Below, piece after piece: positions 11,561-23,029 of a DNA stretch of 64,000 bases; position 1 is the stretch's first letter; every line of letters begins with the position of its first letter. A model generated the notes under the pieces. The model did no database searches. It was not told where the DNA came from and saw nothing but the letters and a program-made list of their open reading frames with translations. A program made the position numbers and the translations under genes. This DNA comes from Aedes albopictus (lineage: Eukaryota; Arthropoda; Insecta; Diptera; Culicidae), in assembly GCF_035046485.1 (NCBI RefSeq), contig NC_085136.1, positions 221,592,853 to 221,656,852 of the forward strand, given 5' to 3'.

Positions 11561-12074
11561 AGCAGACAGCCAAAGTTAAACTGCTTCTACCATAATGCAC
11601 GCATGCTTCGCCTGCTGCAGAGAGGGCAGAGAGAGACAACGGGGAAACCGCCACAGCTGCGAGCAGCCGTTCGTTCAGCTGATGACGGAGAGTGGCTGAC
11701 ATGATTTATAGCAGATGCATGTAAATTTAAAGCGAATATGCTTTAAAATCTGTAAACAAGCCGTCTGACTAGCAGCGGGCTGCTCGGCTGACGTTAACTG
11801 TTGATGATTTACATTTTTCTGTCGCAAATTTCAGTTGATCTTCAATTTACGTGCTGTTTAATTTTCATATTTTTTTGCTGTGTAGATCTATGAGGTCTTT
11901 GTTTTACTTCAAGGCAATGAAAAATGGTATACGCGCTGAAAAATAGTATGGCAATAATGTTATAATGCATTTGACATTTCGATGCCCTGTATACCAGCGT
12001 ACGAACTCGGAAAGGCATCAACTTTTTGAGCCAGAGTTCCACTTATGTTATGTGACCTGTACCTACTAGCTTCA
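11561..12074. other. flanking sequence, nothing recognised
   Basis: Mixed-composition DNA between a SINE head and the Ty3 element. The short frame 11842-12042 (minus) has no recognisable features. The final five bases before the LTR, ATAAC at 12075-12079, are the left copy of the Ty3 target duplication. Confidence 0.5.
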
Positions 12075-12079
12075 ATAAC

Positions 12080-12197
12080 TATTGTGTAGTGGGAGTAAAA
12101 CTCAACTTGATAGTTTGGTGGTTCAAATTAGAATAGAGTTTATTTGCAAGTGTCAACTTAAGGCTAAAAATCATGGCTTGCTTGTACTGCTCCAACA
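12080..12197 (-). repeat. 3' LTR of the Ty3 element
   Basis: The 118 bases match 16581-16698 with no difference that I could find by reading. On the plus strand they run from TATTGTGTAGTGGG to CTGCTCCAACA. Identity of the two LTRs means the insertion is recent, since they are copied from one template at integration. Confidence 0.95.
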
Positions 12198-12208
12198 TCT
12201 CCTCCTTC
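12198..12208 (-). promoter_or_regulatory. polypurine tract of the Ty3 element
   Basis: On the minus strand GAAGGAGGAGA directly abuts the 3' LTR, which is the expected place and composition for the primer of plus-strand DNA synthesis. It overlaps the last bases of the gag-pol frame. Confidence 0.8.
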
Positions 12209-15200
12209 AGAAAATCTCGTAGTACTCAAAATGTGAAGGAAGTCTCCGCTTCCTGCCTGAAGGTTCCCGAAAAGGTAGAGTTCGTTTTCTTGATTGAACC
12301 CGATCCTGACTACGACAAACCTCCGATGATCCGTCGATACAATTTGATTTCATCTGTTCAGGACACGTATTACCTCTTGAACTTCCGGGCTCGGTTACGG
12401 GAATATCCAGTTGAGAGTTCCCAGGATTTTCAATATCTTCAGTTGGAACATGATCCGGACAGCTAAATTCCTCCAACAGTACTTGTAAGGGTAGAGGCTG
12501 CTCAGCTGAAGCTTCACATTTTCCGTCCGGTTTGCGTTTCCGTAATTGGTTAGTGTGCGATCTTATCAAACCTTGTCGTTTTTCGTCTTGAAGAAGAACA
12601 TTGTAGACCACACTTCCTTTCTGCTCAATAACGATACCTTTGGCCCAATAGCGCTCGTTCCGAATATGAATTTCAGCATAAACTGTATCCCCAGCTTCAA
12701 ACGATCGATGTTTCGCTCCATACTGCTTGTTGAACTGATCATTCTGCCTTTCATTAATTTGCGTTGGTTGTGAAATCGGCGGCTTCATCAGGTCAAAAAC
12801 AGTTCGGGTTTTTCTGCCTAACAGGACCTCAGCTGGTGATCGGTTATCCGGTAAGGATGGATTAGGGGTACAGCGATAGGTTTGAAGGAAAATCTGCAGT
12901 GCATCTTCAACGTCTTCTCCGCCTATCTTCAAAAGCGCTCTCTTTAGTGTATCCACAAATCGCTCGGCTTGACCATTAGATTGTGGGTGGAAGGGTGGAG
13001 TTTTCACGTGATCGATTCCGTGCTGCTGGCAAAACTTGCTGAATGCTTCAGAGCAAAACTGGGTACCGTTATCCGTTACAATGGTCAATGGACATCCAAA
13101 TCGGGAGACACATTCCTTCAGCTTCTTAATCGTCATTGTTGCGGTCGAGTTACTGGTTGCAAAAATTTCTGGCCATTTTGAATACGCGTCCACGATGACG
13201 AGGAACATTTTTCCTTTGATTGGTCCAGCATAATCCACATGAAGACGAGACCAGGGCATGGACGGAATTGGCCACGATGAAAGAGTTGTTTTCACGGGAG
13301 CTTTTGATGCTGCTGCACAGTTCGAACATCTCCGGACATAGTCTTCAATATCTGCATCCATATTTGGCCAAAACACAAAACTTCTTGCCAGAGATTTCAT
13401 TCTTTGCATTCCAGGATGACCAACATGTAACTGCTTGAGAACAGGTGATTGCAATGACTTCGGAATGACGATTCGATCCATGAACATCAGGTATCCATTC
13501 GCTTCACACAGCGCTTCACGTCTCTTGTAGAATGATCCGACTTCATTGGAATGTCTCGTGGAAGGCCAGTTATCTCGAACTTGCTTGAGGACTGCTTGAA
13601 ACGTGGCATCCTTTTTTGATTCTTGCAAAATCAATTGACTGGTGATTGGTAGAACTGATACGGCTTCGGTTTGAATACTGCGAATATCTGCTTCCATTTG
13701 CAAACTGGCAATCACATAATCTTCATCGGGCTTGGAATGTTGTCCAATCAAGCGAGAGAGCAAATCAGCGTATCCAAAACTTTCAGTCTTCTGGAATTCG
13801 ATCTTGAAATCATACTGCAGCAGTGTCAGTGCCCAACGCTGTAGTCTGTTGGCAGTATGTACTGGTATGCCTTACTTCGATCCGAATATCCCAAGAAGTG
13901 GTTTGTGGTCCGTTTGCAGAATGAAATGTCTTCCAAATAACATTCGATGAAACTTGGTGCAGGCAAATATCAGTGCTAATCCTTCCTTTTCTCCTTGAGC
14001 GTAATTCCTTTCAGCATCAGTCAATGTCCGGGAAGCGTGACATACAGCCTTGACAGAACCATCTGGAAATCGGTGAAGCAGGACTGCTCCTATGCCATGT
14101 TGCGATGCGTCGGCTGCTACTATCATCTCCAAGTTTGGGTTGTAATGCGTCAGTAGGAGGTCTGATTGTAGAATCCTCTTGAACTCTTCGAAAGCGTTCT
14201 GACAAGTTGGGCTCCAATTCCATTTGACGTCCTTTTTCAACAAAGCATCCATTGGTTGACGAAGATCGTGTATTGCTCGTACAAACTTGCCGTAATAATT
14301 TACTGCTCCCAGAAACGAACGTAGACTTGGTACATCGTGCGGGGCTGGCATATTGACGATGGCCTTGATCTTTTCTGGATCCGGACGAATTCCTTGGTCA
14401 TCTACAATCAATCCGAGGTACTGAATCTGCTGCATGAAGAAGTTGCTTTTTCCGATTTTGAGGTGAAATCCGTATTCTTCGATGCGAGCCAGTAACCGTT
14501 CCAGCTGCTGAAGATGTTCTTCCAGAGAATTGCTTGCCAAAATGATGTCGTCAAGATAAACGCTTACGTCTTCCAAATCTGCTACCATGCTGTCCACAAT
14601 CTGCTGGAATTCACCTGGTGCGGTTTTAACTCCTGGAGAAAGTCGATTGAATTGGTAAAGACCTTTGTGAGTGTTGATGGTCAGCAATTTTCTTGAGGAT
14701 TCCGAAACTTCGACTTGCAAGTAGGCGTCCGAAAGATCTATTTGCGAAAATATTTTCTTCCCAGCCAATTTTGCAAATATGTCTTGAGGAAGCGGCAACG
14801 GATGATGATTTGCTTCTAAAGCTTCGTTTAATCCGGTGGAATAATCTGCACAGATTCTGACCTTGCCATTCGGTTTCCGAACTGCTACAATTGGAGCGGC
14901 CCACTCGGAGTATGTCACTGGTGAAATGATGTCCAAAGCTTGAAGCCGGTTCAGTTCATCTTCAATTTTCTGGACAGATGCATATGGAACTGGACGCTTC
15001 TGACGGAAAACTGGCTTCGATCCAGGCTTGACAGTTAGCGATACTTGCTTCTTCGTACAAAGTCCCAGGCTCTCATCGAAAACGTTGCTGTACTTGACTT
15101 TCAAACGATCGACCAGGCCCTCAGCTTCCGGATGATGCTTCATCGATACTTGGTTGCACACTGCGTTGAAAGGTACATCCCAAAGTCCGAACAGTTCAAT

Positions 15201-16529
15201 CCATTCAGCTCCAAACAAATTGAGATCATCTGCCTTGGACACGAAACATCTTCCTTGCTTGGATACTTCATTCAAGGTGATTGAGCACGACAACTCCAGA
15301 GTGAGACCCATGTCATCGCCAGAAGCATTCACAACGTTGATTGATGGTTGTTTTCCGGCTGGACATCCCATTTGCTTGTAGACTTCTTGTGAAATGACAC
15401 TGATGTCCGCTGCGCTATCCAGCTGCATTCTGACGGCGTGTCCATTGAGTTCGACTGTGGTGAACTTCCGGTTGGCAGTAACACTCACCTGATTGACGGA
15501 ATAGATTCCTTGAGCCTTCGCTGACTGATTCTTAAAACCTCGATTCTTCTTCTTCGGCTTTGATTGGAAACAGGTACAGTATCCTTCCTTATGTCCGACT
15601 TTCTTGCATGACTTGCACTGATGTTGGATGTAATTGCAATTCTTCGAATAATGCATTTCTCCACAACGCCAGCAAGGAGTGTTCGGGACATCTGACGGTT
15701 TCTGCTGCTGTTGTTGACCAGACGTCTTGATTTTCGTAGGATTCCTGATGGCGCAAACACTGGACTTGTTACCTGACTTCTCGATCATTGCAGTATCCTT
15801 CTTGAGATTCAGGAGCCGCTGGCAATCCTCAGCCAATGAGTGTAGTGTCATCGGGGTTGCCGGATTGGTACTCTCGATCTTGGACAGCAAGGAAGTCCGG
15901 ACATCCGCATCTTTGCTTGAATTCAGGCCGCACACGAAAAGTAGACACTTGAACTGATCATTGGTGATTTCCGGTAGCTTGAACTCTTCACACTTCTCGT
16001 TCACGATTCCAGCGTACGTGAAGAAATCTTCTGATGAATTTTTCTGTAGCTGTAGGCACTGGTACCGCAGGTTGAACAATGATGTGTTTCTACCGAAAAT
16101 CGACTTCAAGGTGGTGATGGTGTCTTCGAATGAAACTTCTTTCGGTTTCTTCGGTAGTATGTAGTTCACGTATTTCTTGTGAGCTACGGTGCTTAGGTTT
16201 CGGAGCAAGAGTCGAACCTTGGCCGGTCCATCCAACTTTCGAGCGTCCTCTTCAAAAAGGTCTTCGTACTTTGCAAACCAAGCTTCAAACGTAACTCCCG
16301 CTTCTGGATCGTAGTGGAATTCACTGATGCTGCTTGACAGGGACTCGATCAGGAACTCCGTCTGATTCTGCCGACGTGGGTCCTCCGGATGCTGCTGGTT
16401 GGACTGCAGATTACCGTCGCCTCCGCCAACTGATGGACCTGCTACGGATCTTGAAGCGGAAAGTTCTTGAAGAATTCTTCCTTGGTTCTCCAGAATCCTT
16501 AGAAGGCTTGCTTCGAATTCGGGACTCAT
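12207..16529 (-). pseudogene. gag-pol polyprotein of Mag-like Ty3 element, one nonsense codon
   Basis: The frame starts at ATG 16529 and runs for about 1440 codons. Gag occupies the first ~330 residues and ends in two zinc knuckles, CWRCGEMHYSKNC and CKSCKKVGHKEGYC. The protease follows with LDSAADISVI. RT carries QIDLSDAY and the YLDDI active site (about 14544-14558), then RNase H with AADASQHGIGAVL. A TAA at 13872-13874 interrupts the frame just after RNase H begins to connect to integrase. The frame then continues uninterrupted through the integrase HHCC finger, the catalytic D (VDYAGP), D (VTDNGTQF) and E (NGQAER), and stops at 12207. The stop fits a single base change from a lysine codon. 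Read-through is not excluded but no signal suggests it. Confidence 0.95.
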
Positions 16530-16565
16530 TCTGCTACCGATACTTTGCGTGACTTCGTTTAAAAT

Positions 16566-16575
16566 CTCGTCGCCA
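16566..16575 (-). promoter_or_regulatory. primer-binding site of the Ty3 element
   Basis: On the minus strand TGGCGACGAG lies five bases after the 5' LTR. Ten bases complement the 3' end (with CCA) of an insect tRNA-Ser of the GCU type as I recall it. This is where minus-strand DNA synthesis would be primed. The tRNA identity is from memory. Confidence 0.75.
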
Positions 16576-16580
16576 AAAAC

Positions 16581-16698
16581 TATTGTGTAGTGGGAGTAAA
16601 ACTCAACTTGATAGTTTGGTGGTTCAAATTAGAATAGAGTTTATTTGCAAGTGTCAACTTAAGGCTAAAAATCATGGCTTGCTTGTACTGCTCCAACA
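16581..16698 (-). repeat. 5' LTR of the Ty3 element
   Basis: Identical to 12080-12197. It would carry the promoter for the minus-strand genomic RNA, although at 118 bp little room exists for separate U3, R and U5 and no clear TATA box was assigned. The right target duplication ATAAC follows at 16699-16703. Confidence 0.95.
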
Positions 16699-16703
16699 AT
16701 AAC

Positions 16704-17040
16704 TAAACGCAATACGATAAAATAGAATATAATAACATTATATTCTAAAAGCATTATTTAACTCTTGATTTACCCCTTCTGCAGTCACGCTGTTTTATTT
16801 TGTACAATACGCTAGAAAAGCTCGTCTGATCTACATAAATCAACGTGGTGCTGGTAGCGGTGACCAATGTCTGGAAAATTAAAGATTTGTATATACTCGT
16901 GCATTATTTTGCTCTGATTTTTTTTGTTAATGTCTACAAAACATTACAGTTGAACTCTTTTAGAAATTACGAACTCTTTTGAGGACTAACCTACAATTTT
17001 CTGGTACCTGTATGAGTCCTTTTTAAATTATCTTTCAATA
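16704..17040. other. AT-rich spacer, nothing recognised
   Basis: AT-rich DNA between the Ty3 element and the minisatellite, with no repeat unit, TIR or coding sign. The minisatellite pattern begins gradually from about 17040. Confidence 0.5.
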
Positions 17041-20000
17041 CTATTCGCAGAAGGAATTCCAGAAATTTTTGAAATAATTAAAAAAAAAATCATTTGGTAA
17101 TCCTGAAGAAGTTCTTCTCCCTGAAAAGATGATTGAAGATTTCTGAAATTTCCGAAGGAACTCCTGAATGAATTTTGAAGAGACCCTGTGAGGAATTTCT
17201 GCAGAAATTATTTAAGGAATTCCTGGAGCAATCCCTGGAAGACTTCCTGGATAAATCTTCGATTGAATACCTAGATGAATCCCTGGAGAAAGCCCCTGTA
17301 GAATCCCTGGAAGGATTTCTGATAGTATACCTGGATGAATTTCTGTATAAATTATGGGAGGAATACCTGGAGAAATATCTGAAGATATCTAATGAGGAAA
17401 TCATAGATAAATTTCTGGAGGATTCCTTGGAGGAAATTCTGGAGGAATTCTTGGAGGAATTTTGGGAAGAATCCCTAGAAAAATTCAGTTGAAATCGCTT
17501 GAGGAACTCCTAGAGGTAATATTAGAGAAATTTCAGAAGGAATCCTGAAGTAATTCCTGGATAAATATCAAGATAAAATGCCTGGAGAAACTTCTAAACA
17601 AATTCCTGGAACAATTCCTGAGAGGATTCTTGGGTGATACCAAGCGGGAATTCATGGAGAAATTTCTTTGATAAATTTTTTGGAGCAATCCCTGGAAAAA
17701 ATCCTGGAGGAATTCCTGGAGAAATCTCCAGAGGAATTCTGGGAGGAATTGCTGAAGAAATTTCTGAAAAAATCCTTGAGAAATTCCAGGAGGATTTCTT
17801 GGAAGACATTTCCGGAGGATTTCTTGGAGAAATCTCTCTGAATATCCCCGCAGAAATTCGTGGAGAAATCCCTGGAGGAATCCCTGAAACAATTCCTCGA
17901 CGAATCTCCTTGAGGAATTTCTGGAGAAAACCCTGAAAAGTTCTAGAAAGTATTCCCGGAGAATTTCTTAAATGAATCTCAAAAAAATCTCTAAAGGATT
18001 TCCAGAAGAAATTCAAAAAGAAATTGCTGACATAATTTCTGAAGGATGTCCAGGAGAAATTCTTAGAGAAATTTCCGAAAAAATTCCTGAGGTTTTTCCA
18101 GTAGGAATTCATGTGGGAATTACTGGAGAAATCTCTAGAGGAATTGTTGAAAGAATAACTAGATGAATTTCTAGAGGAATCTTCAGAGGAATTCTGGGAG
18201 ATTTCTATTTTTGTTATATTTCTCTTTCTGACAAAAAATCCATTGAGAAATTTCAGGAGGAATTTCAAGCGGAGTTTCTGGAGGAATTCCTGGAGAAATC
18301 CTCGAAGGAATTCCTGAAGGAATCCCTGGGGAAATCTTTGAAGAAGTTCTTGGAGGAAACTCTAGAGGAATTCCTGGATGAATACCAGAAATAATCCCTG
18401 AAAAATTCCTTAAGGTATTCCTGGAGAATTTCCTGAGAGATTTTCTGAAGAAATCCCAAGAGGATTTGCTGGAAGAATTCTTGAAGGAACTTCTGAAGGA
18501 TTACCAGGAAGAATCTTCGAAGGTTTTTCCGTGGAGAAATCCCTGCACTAATACCTGAAGCAGTTCATGGAGGAATCTCAAGAGAATATCTTGGAGAAAC
18601 GCCTGGAGGAATCTCTGAAAAAACCCAGAGGGTATTCCTGGTGCATTTCTTGGAAGGATTTCTGAAAATATCCCCAGAAGATTTCTGGAAAAATCCTGGA
18701 GAAATTGCTGACATAATTTCTAAAGGATTTCCAGGAACTATTCCTGAATCAATTACCAATTCCTTGAGAAATTGCTGGAGGAATTCCTGAAGAAATTTTA
18801 GGGGTAATTCCTGGAGGAGTATCTGGAGAAATTCCTGTATAAAATACTGGAGGAATGCGTAGAGGAATTCCTGGAGGTTTTCCCTTGGGAATTGCTGAAG
18901 GAATCCTTGAAGGAATTCCTGGAAGAATCTTTGGAGAAATTCTTGCAACAATTACTGAATGAATTTCTGGGGGAATCCCTAAAGAAACTGTTGGAGAAAT
19001 TTCTGAAAAAAAAATACTGAGAAATTCGTGGAGATCCCTGAAGAGATTCCTGGAGGAACTTTTAGCGGAATTCGTAGAGGAATCCCTGCAGGAATCCTGA
19101 AGAAAATCTGGAAGTATTCTTTGAGGAATTCCTGAAAAAAATCTAGAAATTATTCCTACAGCACATCCTGGAAGAATTTATGAAGGAATCCCTGAATATT
19201 TCCTGGAGAAGATCCTGGATGAATTGCTGACATATTGTATGATGAATTCCTGGTGATATTCCTGGAGGAATCCCTGAAAACATTTCTGGAGGAATTCCTC
19301 GAGGAGGCCCTGGAGAAATTCCTAGATGAAATCCTGGAGGTTTGCTTGCATGGATTTTATGAAGAAATCCCAGGGAGGATTCCTGAAGCAATCCCAGGGG
19401 AAACTCCTGAAAGAACTCCTGGGGAATTCCTGAAGGAATTTCTGGAGGAGTCCCTAAAGCAATTCCTGGAGGAATATCTGGTGGAATTCCTGGAGGAATC
19501 GCTGAAAAAAAGTACTGGACAAGTCTCTGCAATAATCCAAGAAGAAATCCCTGGAAGAATGCTGCGAAAATTTCGTGGAAGAATGCCTAGGATAATTCTT
19601 GGTGGAATTCTTGGGGGGTTTCCTGAAGTAATTCCTGGAGAAATCTTCGGAGGAATTCCTGTAGGAGTCTCTGGAAACCCCCTTGGAGGAACATCTTGAA
19701 GATTTCCTGGATATATTTCTGTAGGAATTCCTGATGGAGTTCTTGAAAGAATCGCGGAAGCAATTACTGGAGGAATCTCTGGAGGAATGCCTGGAGGAAA
19801 TCCTGAAGGAAAGCATTGAAGAAACCCTGGAAGGTTCTTGGAGGAATCTCTGACAAAAAATCTTCTGCGAATTTTTGGAAGGATCCCTGGATGATATTCT
19901 AGAGGAATGCCTGTAGGAATTCCTGAAGGAATCTCCAAAGTAACTCCTGGAGAAATCTTAAGAGGAATTCCTGGCGCAATCTATGCAGAAATCTCTAGAT

Positions 20001-20234
20001 GAATTCCCGAAGATTTTTTTTTAGAAAAATTCATGCAGAAATTCCTAGAGGAATCACTGGAAAAATTCCTTCAGGAATTCCTGAAGAAATTCGTGGATGA
20101 ATCTAAAAAGGAATTTATAGAGGAATACCAGGACTAATTCCTTCAGAAATCGTAGATTGTGAATTCACAAATAAAAAGAAATTAAAAAAAAAAGAAATCG
20201 TAGATGGAATTCTTGGAGAAATTCTGGAGGAATC
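17041..20234 (+). repeat. degenerate 12-bp minisatellite, six-frame open
   Basis: The sequence is built from a degenerate 12-bp unit close to GAATTCCTGGAG, with AAATCCCTGGAG as a frequent variant. The unit has no stop codon in any of the six frames: plus frames read EFLE, NSWR and IPGG, minus frames read LQEF, SRNS and PGIP. That explains the overlapping open frames of 60-220 codons on both strands here, such as 17594-18268 minus and 19357-19938 minus. None should be taken as a protein despite their coiled-coil look. The same repeat recurs at 20823, 29501, 34270, 38730 and 44050. Confidence 0.95.
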
Positions 20235-20242
20235 CTTTAAGG

Positions 20243-20814
20243 CAGGGTTCCTGATTTCCACTTTTTATCTTCTTCCACATTCGAAGACAGTCAGCAGCGA
20301 ACGGTTGTCGCTTTAGTTTGTGTGTTTGCTTGTCAGTGACGACAGCAAACTCCGGCGATTGGTAGGAAGCCACACTTGGAAAATACTCATTCGTCCACAT
20401 TCGCATCGCAAGCGATCGAGCGGTAATGCGATTCGTGAGTGATCCGAGTGATATTGTGCATACGAATTTTTGATGTTTCCAAAAAATGTTTATTATTTTC
20501 TTTGCTAATCTAGCATGTCAACAACAATACACTAAAAATGTATGCCTTATATGCAAAAATTTTCTTCTAGTTATGATAATAGCCGCTTCGATCGCTCACC
20601 AACATTCGTCACCATTCGCTATTCATTCATTCGCGTGCGATCCAAACTGCGACGAACTGCAACGAATATCCATGTCAAACAATTTGCGCATCGCTTCCCA
20701 CTGGTGATGGGGTTGCATGTTTGATCATGACTATCCGTTAGATGCATCTTTCTCGATTCACTTCAGCAAAGAGGAGTGAATATGAATGAAGTGAGGAGAA
20801 TATACCGATCCTTG
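20243..20814. mobile_element. non-autonomous hAT-type element in the minisatellite
   Basis: An 8-bp direct duplication CTTTAAGG flanks the segment (20235-20242, 20815-20822). The ends are short and imperfect inverted repeats, CAGGGTTC on the left and GATCCTTG on the right. No transposase ORF is present in the 572 bp. The 8-bp duplication and the CA..TG ends fit hAT. Minisatellite sequence lies directly on both sides, so the insertion postdates the array. Confidence 0.8.
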
Positions 20815-20822
20815 CTTTAAGG

Positions 20823-21460
20823 AGTTCGTGAAGAAACTCCAGAAGGAATCCTGGAAGCAATTTCAAGAGGAATTCCTAAGAAAATCCCCAAATAGTTCCT
20901 GGAGAATCGGAAGCGATTTCTAGAGGCATTCCTAAGGTATTTCCTAAACAGTCCCTGGAGGAAATACTGGACTAATTCCTGGAGGAGTTCCTGAAAAAAT
21001 CCCAAGAGGAACTTCTGAAGGGATTCTAAAATGTGTTCCTGGGACAATCCTTGGAGGAATTTTCGGAATAATCCTTGGAGTTGTTCCTGAAAGAAATACA
21101 GAAGAAATTCTCGGGTGAATCTCTGAAGAAATCCTTTCCCTGAAGAAAGCTTTCCTAACAAATTCCTGGAAGAATTTCCGCAGGAAAAAAATATGAAGGA
21201 ATCCATGTCTGCAATAATTTTTGGACGAATTATAGTTGGAATCTTTGAAGTTTGAGAAACGCTGCCTTAAAGAATTTCTGTTGACATTCCTTTGGGATTC
21301 CCGGGAGAAATTCCTCGAGGAATTATCGAAAAAAGCATTGGAACAATCACTGGAGAAACCTCTATAGATATCCCAGGAGAAATTCCCGGAGGAATGTCTG
21401 GAGAAACACATAGGGGAATTCTTGAAACATTATCTGGCAATCCATGATGGAATCACCGAA
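20823..21460 (+). repeat. degenerate 12-bp minisatellite, continued
   Basis: Continuation of the GAATTCCTGGAG-type array on the other side of the hAT insertion, in the same orientation. The unit fades out after about 21430. Open frames 20817-21206 and 20944-21411 (minus) are products of the stop-free unit. Confidence 0.9.
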
Positions 21461-22009
21461 GGAAGTCATAATGAGCCTTTTTTGAGTATGTGTAGGGGTT
21501 TAAATCAATGCTCCAATGAATTCGACTTTCACCTTTCTCGAAATGTGTTGCGCAGGAAATCCTCTAATGTACTTTCAAATATATAACGAGAAATATACTT
21601 TAAGTGTAGTTATGATAATTTTAAGATAGCTGGTTTAGTTTTTAGTTTTAAGTTGATTGTATCATTTGGAGTTGATTGTATTCTGTTGATACTTGAAAGA
21701 TTAATAAATAAATAAAATAAAAACCCAAATTAATCCACCTAGTGGTGATACTGCCTTTCTCGTCGTATATGTTCTCACGACCTTTCCGTCGACGTAAGTC
21801 AAAGTGTTCCTGAATCCTGATATTTAAAAAAAAAAAGTAAGCATTTTATCAAAGCCATCATTGAAATGACTTAAAACCTATTGATGGCCCATAGTCCGAC
21901 GTTATGTTCAACGTGTAAGCAGAGCTGAATAATATTAGATTTCTCAGTTGACTGCTTGAGCACATTCACTAACACTGGGGGCTGATCAATATCAACACGA
22001 TACTAACAA
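21461..22009. other. unassigned, with an A-rich tail-like tract
   Basis: No gene was recognised. TTAATAAATAAATAAAATAA near 21700 looks like the 3' tail of a retroposed sequence, but no body was identified. TGCCTTTCTCGT at 21752-21763 is the exact inverse of a 12-bp word at 29484-29495; see findings. Confidence 0.4.
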
Positions 22010-22275
22010 GTCCAGTTGGCCTAGTGGTTAAGGCTATGGATCGCCAGTCCGGAAACAGCGGATTCGATTCCCGTTCCGGTCGAGAAATTTTTCGGGACTT
22101 ACTGGGCATACTGTATCATTGTACTTGCCTCACAATATACAAATTCATGCAATGGCAGGCAAAGAAAACTCTTCAATTAATAACTGGAAGTGCTCTAAAG
22201 AACACTTAGTTGAAGAGAAGCAGGCCAAGTTCCAATGCGAACGTCGAGCCATAAAGAAGAAAAAAATGATCACAA
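22010..22275 (+). mobile_element. tRNA-derived SINE
   Basis: A tRNA-like head carries an A box (TTGGCCTAGTGGTTAAGGC) and, about 40 bases on, a B box (GATTCGATTCCC). TTAAGGCTATGGATCGCC is shared with the antisense copy at 1018-1182. The body continues through GGGACTTACTGGGCATACTG and GAAGAGAAGCAGGCCAAG to an A-rich end (AAGAAGAAAAAAATG). The body phrases resemble what I recall of the Aedes SINE Feilai. The open frames 22024-22209 and 22119-22403 are inside it and are not genes. Confidence 0.8.
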
Positions 22276-22417
22276 AAGCTGCTGAACTGTCAAACTCCGC
22301 GTATTCGTCACTCTTTAATACGACACTTTTTAATTTGTACCCCGCTCATTCGACATTTGTCGAATTAAAAAATGATCAAATGTCACAGTGTCATACACTG
22401 TAAATACGAATGATCCA

Positions 22418-22586
22418 ATATTGTGGTGTTACTCACACCCGCAGCGGCTCCTCGTGCAGCTGCTACTTCCGAAAGTTCAAATTTGTTGCTTTCCGACACC
22501 CGATCCGTTTGGTGATCAACCGCAGTGAACCTCGGAAGCCAACAATCGTAAAATGAACAAGCTATCAATTCGTACCACCACAATAT
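22418..22586. mobile_element. possible small MITE
   Basis: ATATTGTGGTG at 22418-22428 is exactly inverted at 22576-22586 (CACCACAATAT), and similarity extends to the next few bases (TTAC/GTAC). The 169-bp size fits a MITE, but I could not define a target duplication, so this is a candidate only. Confidence 0.4.
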
Positions 22587-22799
22587 CTGTAAGATTTGTG
22601 TTCAAAACAAATCAAACAATCTAAACAAAACTAAAATAGAGTTTGTTTATCGAATTAAAAGTTCACGCAGGTAATTTGACAGCAATCATTGTCGAATTTC
22701 ACATTTTACCACTTTCGGTTCACATTTTACCACTTACTGATTGTCCCTGATACGGTCTTAGACTAAGACTAGTTTCATGCAAATTATTGATCAGTTTTC

Positions 22800-23024
22800 C
22801 TGTGGAGCCTCGTAGCTGTGCGGTTAGGGTCACCAAACTTCTAATCGCACAATGCTGTGGGGTGAGGGTTCGATTCCCGCTCCGGGCGATGAAACTTTTC
22901 ATGTGAATAGTTTCTTCTCCGTATCCACTGGTGCATGCTCCGTGTGTCCGTTGTCTAGTGTTAAGTATCGTCTGTACAGCCTCTAGCTGAAGGCGGTGTC
23001 CGTGTCTTTAAAAAAAAAAAAAAA
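22800..23024 (+). mobile_element. tRNA-derived SINE with poly-A tail
   Basis: An A-box-like GTAGCTGTGCGGTTAGGGT and a B box GGTTCGATTCCC at tRNA spacing are followed by a non-tRNA body and a run of 15 A at 23010-23024. This is the best-preserved SINE in the window. It belongs to a family different from the 22010 copy. It lies immediately before the 150-bp tandem repeat. Confidence 0.85.
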
Positions 23025-23029
23025 TGTCG

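Larger units (their letters stand above)
12080..16698 (-). mobile_element. Ty3/gypsy LTR retrotransposon, Mag-like, full length
   Basis: A complete 4.6-kb element. It has two identical 118-bp LTRs, a 5-bp target duplication ATAAC on both sides (12075-12079, 16699-16703), a primer-binding site next to the 5' LTR, a purine tract next to the 3' LTR, and one gag-pol frame in the order Gag, protease, RT, RNase H, integrase. That order defines Ty3/gypsy. The very short LTRs, the two-knuckle Gag and a tRNA-Ser-type primer site are features I associate with the Mag lineage, and this lineage call is inference. No envelope-like ORF is present. The only visible lesion in the coding frame is one stop codon. 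Confidence 0.95.

Noticed and set aside
12173..12466. 97-codon plus-strand frame with a CLYCSN start
   Set aside because: It is the antisense of the Ty3 LTR and integrase C-terminus.
17175..19938. Long overlapping open frames giving EFLEE-, IPGGIP- and RNSSRNS-type proteins
   Set aside because: They arise in every frame from a stop-free 12-bp repeat and lack independent coding evidence.
22024..22100. Possible tRNA gene
   Set aside because: A and B boxes are present but the acceptor stem does not close and the sequence continues as a SINE body shared with another locus.
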